Source: an uncultured Eubacterium sp. (GTDB taxonomy: Bacteria; Bacillota; Clostridia; Oscillospirales; Acutalibacteraceae). Taken from it: a DNA stretch of 64,000 nt. The position numbers and the translations under genes are program-made. The first letter of the stretch is position 1; every line of letters begins with the position of its first letter. The notes beneath the pieces are model-generated. The model worked only from the letters and a program-made list of their open reading frames with translations, had not been told where the DNA came from and made no database searches. The stretch spans positions 1 to 64,000 of the forward strand of contig NZ_CAKSZA010000005.1 in NCBI RefSeq assembly GCF_934525195.1, read 5' to 3'. Positions 24,330-32,939 of this stretch are shown piece by piece.

Positions 24330-25271
24330 TTAAAATATTCCGCCCTTAAACTGATCCATTACTTGAATAATAACCGGACCCATAATAATACAAATGATAG
24401 CCGGCAAAATCAAAAGAACGGTAGGAATAGTCATCTTTGTCGGAACTTTTGCAGCTTCTTCTCTGATTTTTTCTCTCTTTGCGACACGAAGCTGTTCGGA
24501 CTGTGCGGCAAGTACATTTGTAATCGGAATACCGAGAGTATTTGCCTGAATAACGGCTGAAACAAAGGTTTTCAACTCATCAACATCTGTTGAATCCGAA
24601 AGTGCTTTAAGTGCGTCGTTTCTGCTTTTACCAAGCTGAATTTGCTTGAATACGGTTACAAGTTCATCAATAAGCGGGCCTTCCATACGCTCAGACACCT
24701 TGAGAAGCGAGGCGTCAAAGCTAAGACCTGCCTCCATACAAACGCTGAGGAGGTCAAGTGTGTCGGGAAGCTGTGCTCTGATTGCGCCCTGATGGCTTTT
24801 GATTTTCTGTTTCAAAATAAAGGTTGGGGCAAGCACCGAAAGCATTGCGCCGACAACAATTACAAGCCAAAAATAGCTTGTTACATCCATCAACAACACG
24901 CCGATACCCGTAAAAACAATTGTGCCGACAACTGCAACAGCTGTTTTAAGATAAGTAAAACTACCTGTCGACATATGAAGTCCTGCCTTGCGAAGCTGAA
25001 GAGCAAGCTTTTGAGTTTCCTGTCTTTTACGAGCGGATTTTGTCTGCTTGTTGCCCTGGTCGTCAAGGTTTGAAAGCTTTTTAACAAGCGGTTTGATGTT
25101 ACGGTCATAGAACGAAGTTTCGATGTTTTTGTACTCAGCGGTAACAGCCTCTTTGTCGATAGACTTCATTCTTTTGAGGTTGTTGTCCTCTTCTTTACCC
25201 TTTTTGCCGAATATTGCTATGCACAAAACCAAAATAAGTAAAGCATATGTAATTACCAATACAGCTATCAT
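24330..25271 (-). CDS. tadC: Tad pilus inner-membrane platform protein TadC
   Basis: 313 residues with a type II secretion F domain (QLPDTLDLLSVCMEAGLSFDASLLKVSERM, then ALKALSDSTDVDELKTFVSAVIQANTLGIPI) and four hydrophobic segments, one at each end and two around residues 110-150. With TadB it forms the membrane platform on which the TadA ATPase pushes pilin into the Flp pilus. It starts 10 bases after the tadB stop. Length and second position after TadB mark it as TadC rather than TadB. Confidence 0.9.
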   Translation of the reverse strand: MIAVLVITYALLILVLCIAIFGKKGKEEDNNLKRMKSIDKEAVTAEYKNIETSFYDRNIKPLVKKLSNLDDQGNKQTKSARKRQETQKLALQLRKAGLHMSTGSFTYLKTAVAVVGTIVFTGIGVLLMDVTSYFWLVIVVGAMLSVLAPTFILKQKIKSHQGAIRAQLPDTLDLLSVCMEAGLSFDASLLKVSERMEGPLIDELVTVFKQIQLGKSRNDALKALSDSTDVDELKTFVSAVIQANTLGIPITNVLAAQSEQLRVAKREKIREEAAKVPTKMTIPTVLLILPAIICIIMGPVIIQVMDQFKGGIF

Positions 25272-25281
25272 AGCGTTTCTC

Positions 25282-26253
25282 CTACATCTTTATGTTGATA
25301 ATCTTCTTTACGGCAAGGAAGCAAAGAACTTCAAGTCCTGCTGCAACGCCCAAGAAAATATGACCCAAAGTTGTTGTAAACAACGGCATAATGAATTCTC
25401 TGTTTATTAAGAAAAACAATACACAAAGAACAATAGGCATTGAGCCTACCATAACGGCGGTTGACCTACCTGAAGCGGTCGATGCTTTAAGTTCTTGCTT
25501 GAGTTTCATTTTTTCCTTGATGGAATTTGCGATGCCCTCCAAAATTGAAGAAAGGTTACCACCTGTTTGTCTTTGAATAAGCACCGAAGACACCATAAGA
25601 GGCAAATAGTCGCTGTTAATTCTCTTATTGAGTCGCTCTAGAGCTTCATCCATTGGCATACCCATTGTCATTTCCTCAAGCACGACAGAAAATTCGCTTG
25701 AAATCGGGTCTGGCATATCTCTTGAAATAGCTTCCATTGCCTGAGTGAAGCTCAAGCCTGCACGAAGCGAACTGCAAGAAATCATCAAAGCGTCCGAAAG
25801 CTGAACATCAAACTTTTTAACTCTTTGTTTTTGCTTAATTTTTATAAGTACGAACGGGATAAACGCACCTACAACGGTTGCGCCGAGTGCAACAGGTGCA
25901 AGGCTCTCCGAAATAAGAAGAATAAACAAAGCCGGCAAAACCGAAATGATTATCCAAATAAGCAAGAATTCCTCGGGACGCATCTTGATGTCGGCACTTT
26001 GAAGCTGACCGTAAAGGGCAGAACCGATTTTTACAAAAAAGCCGTTTTGACCATCTTTTTTCTTGCGTCTTTTTTTCTTGCTTTTAACAAGAGCAACCTC
26101 TGTGTAGCCCTCCTGCTTTTTCAATTCTTCCATTCTTTTGTCTGCGGCAATCTTTGAAGAGCCTAAGGTATAAGACAAAATGTAGGCAATAACAAAAGCC
26201 AAAAGAGCAAATGCTGCGGTAATTAAGATTATACTAATCGTTGAACCAGTCAT
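25282..26253 (-). CDS. tadB: Tad pilus inner-membrane platform protein TadB
   Basis: 323 residues, with an N-terminal membrane helix, a basic stretch (KSKKKRRKKKDG), two central helices, a type II secretion F domain (QLSDALMISCSSLRAGLSFTQAMEAISRDMPDPISSEF) and a C-terminal helix pair. It is the partner of TadC. Its start overlaps the end of tadA by 20 bases, indicating translational coupling between the ATPase and the platform. Confidence 0.9.
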   Translation of the reverse strand: MTGSTISIILITAAFALLAFVIAYILSYTLGSSKIAADKRMEELKKQEGYTEVALVKSKKKRRKKKDGQNGFFVKIGSALYGQLQSADIKMRPEEFLLIWIIISVLPALFILLISESLAPVALGATVVGAFIPFVLIKIKQKQRVKKFDVQLSDALMISCSSLRAGLSFTQAMEAISRDMPDPISSEFSVVLEEMTMGMPMDEALERLNKRINSDYLPLMVSSVLIQRQTGGNLSSILEGIANSIKEKMKLKQELKASTASGRSTAVMVGSMPIVLCVLFFLINREFIMPLFTTTLGHIFLGVAAGLEVLCFLAVKKIINIKM

Positions 26254-27592
26254 TGTTAACCACTACTCCGTTTTCTCTTATTTTTTCAACACATTTAGGG
26301 ATGATGCCTGTCGGCTTAAATGTACCCTTGAACTTACCGTTTGAGTCATATTCACCCTCTGTTTCGTAGGTGAATATATCCTGCATTCTGACAACATCTC
26401 CCTCCATACCGACAAGTTCGGAAATAGAGGTTACTTTTCTTGAACCGTCACGCAAACGAGCCTGCTGAACAATGAGGTTGATGGCTGACGAAACCTGGTC
26501 TCTGATAGCCTTTGACGGCAATTCGGAACCCGACATCATAACCATTGTTTCTATACGGGAAATTGAGTCCCTCGGTGAGTTGGCGTGAATGGTGGTGAGT
26601 GAGCCGTCGTGACCCGTGTTCATTGCCTGGAGCATATCCAAGGTTTCTTCGCTACGAACCTCACCTACGATAATACGGTCAGGTCTCATACGAAGTGAGT
26701 TTACAACAAGGTCTCGGATACTGATTCTACCCTTGCCCTCCATATTTGCCGGACGGGCTTCGAGAGTGAGAACATGCTCCTGATGAAGCTGAACTTCGGC
26801 TGAGTCCTCAATTGTGATAATTCTTTCATCCGACGGAATATATGACGAAAGTACATTAAGAAGTGTTGTTTTACCCGAACCTGTACCACCCGATACAATT
26901 ATATTAAGTTTGCCTTTTACCGCTGCTTCCAAAAATTCGAGCATTTTCGGCGAAACCGAACCCCATTTTACAAGGTTTTCGGCTGTGATAGGTGTTTTGC
27001 CGAACTTACGAATTGTAAGAATCGGACCTACGAGCGAAAGAGGCGGAATAATTACATTTACACGAGAACCGTCAAGCAAACGGGCGTCACACATCGGGCT
27101 TGATTCGTCAACATGTCTGCCTACTTTTGATACTATTCGGTCGATAATTTGCATAAGATGTGCGTCATCCTTGAACTGAATGTCCGTAAGGACAAGCTTA
27201 CCCTTTGACTCAACATAAACATGGTCGTGACCGTTTACCATAATTTCCGAATATTGGTCGCTGTCGATAAGCGGTTGAATAGGACCGTAGCCCATAATAT
27301 CGTCAAACAATTCTTTTTTGACAATCTCTCTGTCAACTCTCGCAATATTAAAATCCGGCCGTTCAACATATTCATCAATGAGTTTTTTCATTCCATCATC
27401 AGAAATGTCGGCATTGTCAGCACCGAGTTGTTGCTCGATAATCAATGCGTGGATTCTGATTTTAACATCTGCGTATCTGTCCTCAAGAACAGGTTTGATT
27501 TTTTCTGCACCGTCAAGAGGATTGCTTGTTTGCGCTGAGGAAATGCCCTCGGAATTGTCGGGTGTCGAAGCGTATCTGTTAAGTAGTCCCAT
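26234..27592 (-). CDS. tadA: Tad pilus assembly ATPase TadA/CpaF
   Basis: 452 residues, secretion ATPase of the VirB11/CpaF family. The N-terminal domain leads to GYGPIQPLIDSDQYSEIMVNG (about 101-121). The Walker A motif GGTGSGKTT is at 235-243, followed by the Asp box (IITIEDSAEVQL), Walker B-like VGEVRSEETLDML and the His box (THANSPRDSISRIE). It powers extrusion of the Flp pilus from the cytoplasmic face. The single ATPase fits Tad systems, where one enzyme serves both extension and retraction. Confidence 0.95.
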   Translation of the reverse strand: MGLLNRYASTPDNSEGISSAQTSNPLDGAEKIKPVLEDRYADVKIRIHALIIEQQLGADNADISDDGMKKLIDEYVERPDFNIARVDREIVKKELFDDIMGYGPIQPLIDSDQYSEIMVNGHDHVYVESKGKLVLTDIQFKDDAHLMQIIDRIVSKVGRHVDESSPMCDARLLDGSRVNVIIPPLSLVGPILTIRKFGKTPITAENLVKWGSVSPKMLEFLEAAVKGKLNIIVSGGTGSGKTTLLNVLSSYIPSDERIITIEDSAEVQLHQEHVLTLEARPANMEGKGRISIRDLVVNSLRMRPDRIIVGEVRSEETLDMLQAMNTGHDGSLTTIHANSPRDSISRIETMVMMSGSELPSKAIRDQVSSAINLIVQQARLRDGSRKVTSISELVGMEGDVVRMQDIFTYETEGEYDSNGKFKGTFKPTGIIPKCVEKIRENGVVVNNDWFND

Positions 27593-27623
27593 TTATGTAT
27601 CTTCTTTCATTTGTAATTATAGA

Positions 27624-28826
27624 TTATTTTGAGAAAAGTCCTTTTTTCTTGCCTTTGGCAGATTTTACAAGACCCTCCTTGCCCTCACGCTCCATAATTA
27701 CCTTGTCGGCAAAAGCATTAAGTTCTTTTGCGAACGGTGATCTCGGTTTGTATGAAACGGCAGGCTGACCGCTATTGAGCGAGTCGTTGATTGTTTTGAG
27801 GTCGCTGGAGAAAATAGCGTAAGCCTCCATATTCAAAATATTTTCGTAGTCGCTGATTTTTACATTGTTTTTCTTGGTGTTCTTGTTGATAACAAGTTTA
27901 ACTTTATCTGCCTGATTGATTTGGTACAAAACATTTTGGCAAAGTTTTGCACGCTTAAGGGACAAAATATTAACATCGTTTACCATAAAAATGGTGTCGC
28001 TTGATTCAAGCGCTGTGATGACCGGGTCGGTGAGAATGCAACCGCAGTCAAGGATGATGTATTCATAATTATTTCTTGCAACATCAATGATAGCCTTGAC
28101 ATGACCTGCCTGAACGTACTCGGCAAGTTCGGGTGATGACGGAGAAGCAAGCACCGAAAGACCCGAAGCGTGAGTTACGGAACAGTTTGTGATATTGTCA
28201 ATTGAAATGCCGAGCGAATCTCTTACAACATCAACGATGGTTTCTGTCGGGTTGAGGTCAAGCGCCATATCAGCGTCGCCAAACTGGAGGTCAAGGTCAA
28301 CAAGGAGAGTTTTTTTGCCACGGCTTGCAAGATTGACTGCAAGGTTGGTAGAAATTGTTGTTTTGCCGACACCGCCTTTACCGCTGAAAAACGCATAAAC
28401 ATGCGACCTTGTTTTACGCTCAACATTGATTTTTTTGCTGAGCTTTCTTTCGCTGTTAATAACGCCCTCAAGATTTTTTGTAAGGTCCTCAGGCTTGATT
28501 TCGAGGCTCATAACCTGACGGACACCGTAGCGAGCAGCCGTGTTTACAAGGTCAACCGTTACATCATCGGTCATTACAACAGGTGAGCAACCGTTTGAGG
28601 CAAGTTCCATATCCTCGATAAATGCAAAAAATTCTTCGTCAATATCAGCACTTTCCGCTGCAAAAATTACAACATCCGGTGAATAACCCAAAATTCTTGT
28701 TTTGGCTTCGGCATTGAATTCGCTGTAGCCTATGATTTCAAGTTTTTCCGAGTCAATTTTGTTTTTGATATTTACCTTGATGTCGGTTTGCTCGGCGCAA
28801 ACGACAACGCTTATTATGTCAGACAT
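27624..28826 (-). CDS. cpaE: Tad pilus localisation ATPase CpaE/TadZ
   Basis: 400 residues. Residues 1-125 look like a degenerate receiver domain (VVVCAEQTDIKVNIKNKI, DVVIFAAESADIDEE), followed by a ParA/MinD-type ATPase with deviant Walker A FFSGKGGVGKTTISTNLA and the LLVDLDLQFGDADMALDL motif. CpaE/TadZ places the Tad machinery in the cell, often at a pole. A DivIVA-domain gene occurs in the same operon, a possible partner. It lies 31 bases upstream of tadA. Confidence 0.9.
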   Translation of the reverse strand: MSDIISVVVCAEQTDIKVNIKNKIDSEKLEIIGYSEFNAEAKTRILGYSPDVVIFAAESADIDEEFFAFIEDMELASNGCSPVVMTDDVTVDLVNTAARYGVRQVMSLEIKPEDLTKNLEGVINSERKLSKKINVERKTRSHVYAFFSGKGGVGKTTISTNLAVNLASRGKKTLLVDLDLQFGDADMALDLNPTETIVDVVRDSLGISIDNITNCSVTHASGLSVLASPSSPELAEYVQAGHVKAIIDVARNNYEYIILDCGCILTDPVITALESSDTIFMVNDVNILSLKRAKLCQNVLYQINQADKVKLVINKNTKKNNVKISDYENILNMEAYAIFSSDLKTINDSLNSGQPAVSYKPRSPFAKELNAFADKVIMEREGKEGLVKSAKGKKKGLFSK

Positions 28827-28864
28827 AAAAGTTTCTCCTTTTGTTTTGTGTTTTCCAAAAAATA

Positions 28865-29569
28865 TTATTTAGCATTCGCAGGTGCTGTTGTCGGAGCATT
28901 GTTTCTATGCTTCAAAACAAGCTTGAACGAATTTTCATTTTCGATTTTATAAAGTGCAAGTGCCTGCTTTTCCGTTACCTGAACGGTGAGTGTACTGTAC
29001 TCGGTAAGGGTTGTGCCCGAAGCGGAAGCGTTCTTGCTGGCAGTAGCCGTTGAAACTCTCATAATAGGAAGATTTTTGTAAGCAACCTTTGATTTTTTGG
29101 TTTCTGCATCATACACCAAAACATCAACCTTGTCGCCCTCGTTGATGTAGCCGTCAACACTTGTTACGCTTCCTGCGCTGAAAGAATAAGCAACCTTGCC
29201 CTTTGGAAGTTTGAGCGAAAGAGCAACATCCGCACCGTTGAGATCCTCAACTCTTTTGACATTGATCGGTTCGCCTGCATAAAGCGGGTCAACAGTTACC
29301 TTGCCGACAAGTTGTTTTTGCTCTGTTGCAACATTTTCTGCATTAACATCGGAAGCAACAACTGTTTTCTTTGTGAACACGCCTGCGTCCTCCGCAAACA
29401 TTTCCTCGGTGATGCTTGAGTTTTGAGCCAAATCGTTTACAGGAACGATAATCTCAACCGTATCGGCATCCTTGATTGTTGTCTTTTTATCGATTTCGCT
29501 TGCAAAGAAATATGTAGCGAAGCCTGCGATTAATGCAAAAATAACTGCGATTAAATAAACTTTTTTCAT
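28865..29569 (-). CDS. cpaB: Flp pilus assembly protein CpaB/RcpC
   Basis: 234 residues with an N-terminal membrane helix (YLIAVIFALIAGFATYFFA), a SAF domain (IIVPVNDLAQNSSITEEMF, then VDPLYAGEPINVKRV) and the RcpC/CpaB C-terminal part (LKLPKGKVAYSFSAGSVTSVDGYINEGDKVDVL). In Gram-negative bacteria CpaB works with the secretin; here no secretin gene is present, as expected for a monoderm, so it probably acts at the outer face of the membrane or wall. About 38 bases precede cpaE. Confidence 0.9.
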   Translation of the reverse strand: MKKVYLIAVIFALIAGFATYFFASEIDKKTTIKDADTVEIIVPVNDLAQNSSITEEMFAEDAGVFTKKTVVASDVNAENVATEQKQLVGKVTVDPLYAGEPINVKRVEDLNGADVALSLKLPKGKVAYSFSAGSVTSVDGYINEGDKVDVLVYDAETKKSKVAYKNLPIMRVSTATASKNASASGTTLTEYSTLTVQVTEKQALALYKIENENSFKLVLKHRNNAPTTAPANAK

Positions 29570-29681
29570 TTTGTTCTCCTTTTATGAAAGCTTTGTGTTG
29601 ACAAAACTTTTATTTATTATCTAAGAGAGCAAATATATGCTCTCTAATAAATTATTATATATAAATATTAAGGTCGACAAA

Positions 29682-30359
29682 TCAGTCGCCATCGTTTCCA
29701 TCTGCACGGAAAGTGAGATTTTCCTCAACCTTATAAACAGATTTGCAAGCAAGGTTGCGAGTCATTCTGCTTTCTCCAGGCTTTGCATCCCAGTTTACAA
29801 GTGGGGTAATGGCATGATGAACACCTCTTACAATTACCGTCACATCACCGTTTGAACGGCTTGCCGGGGTGTAGGTTTCAAGCCCTGTTGGCGTATAATT
29901 TTTGTCTTCTGAATAAGACACGGTGACCTTAACATTGTCAAACTCCGCCGGAACAGTTCTTTGCACCTGCAACAAAATTCGTCTTTCTTGGTCGGAAATA
30001 CCCAAATTTTGCATTTGCTGAACCCGCTCGGAAGAAGTGAGATTTCCGTCAAGAACAGACTTGTATGCGTCAAGGGTATAAGTTCTTTGGTATTTTCCGC
30101 TTTCCGGATCGCCGTCTACTTTTTCTTCATAAGGCGTGCCGTCATTTTTCAAAGCAACATGAGTGTACTCAACACAGGCAATACGGGCGGCATTTCTTGC
30201 GGAATTTTCAACAGAAATCTGATGATAAAAAAGCCATCCAAAATCAAAAGTCATAGCCAATATAAGCATAAATACAGGAAAAACCAGCACAAATTCAAGC
30301 ATTGATTGACCGTCTTCGGCTTTTCCCCTTTGATAAAGTCGATAATATAATTTTTTCAA
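29682..30359 (-). CDS. tadE: TadE-like pseudopilin
   Basis: 225 residues. A basic N-terminus is followed by GQSMLEFVLVFPVFMLILAM, a class III prepilin-type site (Gly before the cleaved segment, Glu at +5 or so) and membrane helix, then the TadE signature VENSARNAARIACVEY. TadE-type minor pilins are processed by the TadV peptidase and help pilus assembly. The gene is separated from flp by a strong hairpin and from cpaB by 112 bases. Confidence 0.87.
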   Translation of the reverse strand: MKKLYYRLYQRGKAEDGQSMLEFVLVFPVFMLILAMTFDFGWLFYHQISVENSARNAARIACVEYTHVALKNDGTPYEEKVDGDPESGKYQRTYTLDAYKSVLDGNLTSSERVQQMQNLGISDQERRILLQVQRTVPAEFDNVKVTVSYSEDKNYTPTGLETYTPASRSNGDVTVIVRGVHHAITPLVNWDAKPGESRMTRNLACKSVYKVEENLTFRADGNDGD

Positions 30360-30420
30360 GAGATTTCACCTCTTAATACTTATTTACAATAATTTAACAT
30401 TATGTCCAATTATGAATAGT

Positions 30421-30440
30421 GGGGCAGGAAATCCTGCCCC
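30421..30440. terminator. Strong hairpin between flp and tadE
   Basis: A perfect 8-base stem GGGGCAGG/CCTGCCCC with a 4-base loop. On the minus strand no T-run follows, so it is more likely an RNA stabiliser or attenuator that gives the abundant pilin message a separate 3' end than a full terminator. Confidence 0.5.
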
Positions 30441-30474
30441 AGATTCATTTTAAATTTTTACGAAAACTTTCTTA

Positions 30475-30651
30475 CTAATTAGCAAGTGCATTATCAATAT
30501 CTTTCATCTTATTGTTAGTAGCGTTTCCAACATCCTTAGACTTATTCTTAACAACAATAAGAATACCGATAAGAACAAGAGCTACAAGAGCAATAATAAG
30601 AACATACTCAAGCATGCCCTGACCGTTTTCGTCTTTGATAAACTTCATCAT
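30475..30651 (-). CDS. flp: Flp major pilin (58 residues)
   Basis: A 58-residue protein. It starts MMKFIKDENGQGMLEYVL, and the class III prepilin motif is exact: Gly before cleavage, then M-L-E-Y with Glu at +4/5 and Tyr next, then a long hydrophobic helix (about 15-35) and a polar C-terminus rich in Lys and Asn. An AAGGAG site stands nine bases before the tandem ATGs. Flp pilins are processed by the A24 peptidase encoded just upstream and polymerise into the thin Tad pilus. It sits between the peptidase and tadE, as in other Tad loci. Confidence 0.93.
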   Translation of the reverse strand: MMKFIKDENGQGMLEYVLIIALVALVLIGILIVVKNKSKDVGNATNNKMKDIDNALAN

Positions 30652-30694
30652 AATAATTTACTCCTTTATATTAATTTATTTATGATTTGAATTA

Positions 30695-31384
30695 TTAAAT
30701 TTCAATTTGCCCAACCATTTTTTCAATAAACGGGAAGCAAATAGAAATTACTGAACCTAAAGAGATTAGCGGGCCGAGAGGAATCATTGTTTTAATTCCG
30801 CCCTTTTTGGTTGCCTTGAGATAAATCAGGCAAGCAATGGCGAGCAATCCCACAAGCACCATTGATTGGAGGAAGCAAGTGAAATAAATACACAAGCCGA
30901 GGACGGCACAGTATTTTGTGTCACCGGCTCCAACCGGTACTTTGAGCAGAGTGGTGAATGCACAAGAAGCAAATCCTATGAAGAAACCGAACCCTGCGGT
31001 CAGCAGTATAGATACATCCTTTTGAGTGATGCAATAGTATGTAAGGTACACTGCTTGAATTATTATCATAAGCAGAAGCAAAGGATTTGGAATTTTCCTA
31101 ACCAACGAATCCACAACTGCTATTGATGCGATTGGAATGAGGAGCAACTCGTTTCTTATTGCGAGCGCCGTGTCCGTTGAGGTCAGCATAATTGCCACGG
31201 AAGCAACTATTCCGACGACTATCGACATCACCTTGAAAAGCGGTGTGTCAATCGGTGCGGCTTTGACGGGGTCGTCTGTTCGTTTGAGCGTCAGCTTTTT
31301 TGAAAGGAAAATTGTGACAACTCCGAGAATTAAGCCCCAGCCTGCTCCGATTAATACCTTAATCAAAATTGAATCTGTAAACAT
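30695..31384 (-). CDS. tadV: A24 family prepilin peptidase TadV/CpaA
   Basis: 229 residues with about seven hydrophobic segments. The two aspartates of the GxGD peptidase class are present: Asp92 in SIAVVDSLVRKIPN and Asp155 in GAGDTK. It cleaves the leader of Flp and TadE-type prepilins at the membrane. It is the first gene of the Tad operon, ribosome binding site AGGAG, 43 bases before flp. The methylase domain of type IV peptidases is absent, as usual in the Tad class. Confidence 0.9.
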   Translation of the reverse strand: MFTDSILIKVLIGAGWGLILGVVTIFLSKKLTLKRTDDPVKAAPIDTPLFKVMSIVVGIVASVAIMLTSTDTALAIRNELLLIPIASIAVVDSLVRKIPNPLLLLMIIIQAVYLTYYCITQKDVSILLTAGFGFFIGFASCAFTTLLKVPVGAGDTKYCAVLGLCIYFTCFLQSMVLVGLLAIACLIYLKATKKGGIKTMIPLGPLISLGSVISICFPFIEKMVGQIEI

Positions 31385-31421
31385 TTAATCTCCTGTGGAA
31401 CATCTGCTGTTCCTTAATACA

Positions 31422-31450
31422 AGATTACTACTTTTTACACAAAAATTCAA
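31422..31450 (-). promoter_or_regulatory. Candidate promoter of the Tad operon
   Basis: TTGAAT (31450-31445) and TAATCT (31427-31422) lie 17 bases apart on the minus strand, about 40 bases before the tadV start. A small hairpin (GGAACA/TGTTCC) occurs in the leader. Confidence 0.45.
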
Positions 31451-31506
31451 TAAAAAATTCACAATCTCGTAATTTTTGTAGGGTTTTCCTATTTGAAAAA
31501 ACGGTT

Positions 31507-31523
31507 TTGTGCAAATTGCACAA
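31507..31523. promoter_or_regulatory. Perfect palindrome TTGTGCAAATTGCACAA upstream of the Tad operon
   Basis: Arms of eight bases around a single central A, 57 bases upstream of the candidate -35 box and 28 bases after the methyltransferase stop. It is placed like an activator or repressor site for the pilus operon. No T-run follows, so it is not a terminator. The binding protein is unknown. Confidence 0.45.
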
Positions 31524-31550
31524 AGAAATGAAAATTTAGTTAATTTTTAG

Positions 31551-32702
31551 TTAATAATTCACGGTGTATTTTTTGATTTCAAACTCGGAATTATTGTACA
31601 TTGCAAGTTTCCTGTCAAAATCTTCCTGCGCTTTTTGGCTCTTTTTTTCGTTGCAATACTTCAATTTGCGGTCGTCAAGGTCTGCCTCATAGAACATAAA
31701 TTTGCCACCCTTGGATTCCGCTTTTGCAAACTGATGTATGAGTTTTTCGCCTTTTTTCACATCTGTGAACTCGATTTCGGTCGAATCAAAATACAAAGCA
31801 AACTCTGCGTCGGCTCCCGTTACGCCCGCTCCGCTTTTGAAATTCTTTTCCATCACATAATTATATGCTTCAAGCGGAGTGGAGTTGCTTGATTTTTGTG
31901 CAAAAGTAACAGAATAGTCTTTTTTTGTCGATATATCCTGCGCCACCATTCGTGCACATTTATCTACTACAGGAGAAATGCCTGCTTCGGCGAGAGCCTG
32001 CATCCAACCGAGCCAGCCATACAGAGCCGTATATCTTTCAACGCTGATGACTGCGCCGTCATCGGTCAAATTGTTTGCAATTGCAGTTGCAAGAGGAGAA
32101 AAAGCCTGCTGATAAGCGTTTTCTCTTTCGCTTCTTTCGCCGATTACGCTGACCCCGCTTGTCTGCTTTTGCGCAATGTCGAGAAGCCCTCTGAACGAAG
32201 TAACGACGCTTGCTTTTTCGTCAAGTTCAAAATCGTAAATATCTGCCGTGACAAATTCAACATTTGAAAGACCGAGTCTTTCGGCAAGTGCTTTTGCATT
32301 GTTCACGGCAAGTTCGTTTTTGTCAACGCCGACAACGTGGCAATTCGGATATTGCTGAGCAATAAAACAAGTGACAAGACCGCAATCGCAGCCAACATCA
32401 AGCACCGTGCCGTGAAAATACTCTGTGCTGTCGATAATCATATTGCCGAGATGCCTGAAAAGTCCGCTGTCAAACGCTGCCGAAACGCACAAAGAACCGT
32501 CAAGCGATTTGTTTTTCAATCTATAAAAATAATCGTTGTCCGAATTCTGCCCCTGTGCTCTTGAATTGAGAGTGTCGGCAAGTTCCTTGACATAGCCCTT
32601 GTCGGTTTTCATCATAAGATTTGCCAAAAAGTCGTTTGTGTTTTTGTAATATTTCAGGTCGAGCGCCTGCATATAATTGTCTACTTGCTCGTAAGTTTGC
32701 AT
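31551..32702 (-). CDS. Class I SAM-dependent methyltransferase, unusual long form
   Basis: 383 residues. A helical N-terminal part (1-95) precedes a methyltransferase core: motif I VLDVGCDCGLVTCFIAQQYPNCHVVGVDKNELAV (about 100-133) and VEFVTADIYDF. The C-terminal 150 residues are not a recognised part of the fold. It has its own promoter and reads toward, but ends 167 bases before, the Tad operon. I do not know its substrate. Confidence 0.7.
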   Translation of the reverse strand: MQTYEQVDNYMQALDLKYYKNTNDFLANLMMKTDKGYVKELADTLNSRAQGQNSDNDYFYRLKNKSLDGSLCVSAAFDSGLFRHLGNMIIDSTEYFHGTVLDVGCDCGLVTCFIAQQYPNCHVVGVDKNELAVNNAKALAERLGLSNVEFVTADIYDFELDEKASVVTSFRGLLDIAQKQTSGVSVIGERSERENAYQQAFSPLATAIANNLTDDGAVISVERYTALYGWLGWMQALAEAGISPVVDKCARMVAQDISTKKDYSVTFAQKSSNSTPLEAYNYVMEKNFKSGAGVTGADAEFALYFDSTEIEFTDVKKGEKLIHQFAKAESKGGKFMFYEADLDDRKLKYCNEKKSQKAQEDFDRKLAMYNNSEFEIKKYTVNY

Positions 32703-32731
32703 AACATAACCTCACATATATTAATATTTAT

Positions 32732-32761
32732 ATATTACCAATAAGATTATCTCCCTGTCAA
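32732..32761 (-). promoter_or_regulatory. Promoter of the long methyltransferase gene
   Basis: TTGACA (32761-32756) and TAATAT (32737-32732) are 18 bases apart on the minus strand; the start codon is 30 bases downstream after GTGAGGT. Confidence 0.6.
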
Positions 32762-32792
32762 GTAGAGATAACAAAAGCCTCCAATCAAATAA

Positions 32793-32930
32793 GCCTCCCC
32801 TTAAATGTAAGGGGAGGTGGATTTTGCGTAGCAAAAGACGGTGGGGTTTTACCTTATTTGCTTAATTCTTTTAACCCCTCAGTCGTGCAGAAGCACGACA
32901 GCTCCCCTTTATAACATTAAAAGGGGAGCC
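32793..32930. repeat. Interspersed palindromic repeat, two copies head to head
   Basis: The left copy (32793-32850) runs GCCTCCCCTT...AAGGGGAGG...GACGGTGGGGTT, and the right copy (32873-32930) is the same element inverted, AACCCCTCAGTCGTG...CACGACAGCTCCCC...GGGGAGCC. Each copy holds two stem-loops. Related single copies lie at 55249-55298 and 61471-61528. It stands right after the fucI stop and may serve as its transcript end. Confidence 0.75.
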
Positions 32931-32939
32931 TTATTTGGT

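Noticed and set aside
10811..31384. Prophage or conjugative element
   Set aside because: The set of genes is a normal chromosomal Tad locus; no integrase, capsid, relaxase or terminase was found.
31507..31523. Palindrome before the Tad operon read as a second Rex site
   Set aside because: Arms are TTGTGCAA with a single central base, not TTGTTAA with a four-base spacer, so spacing and sequence do not fit.
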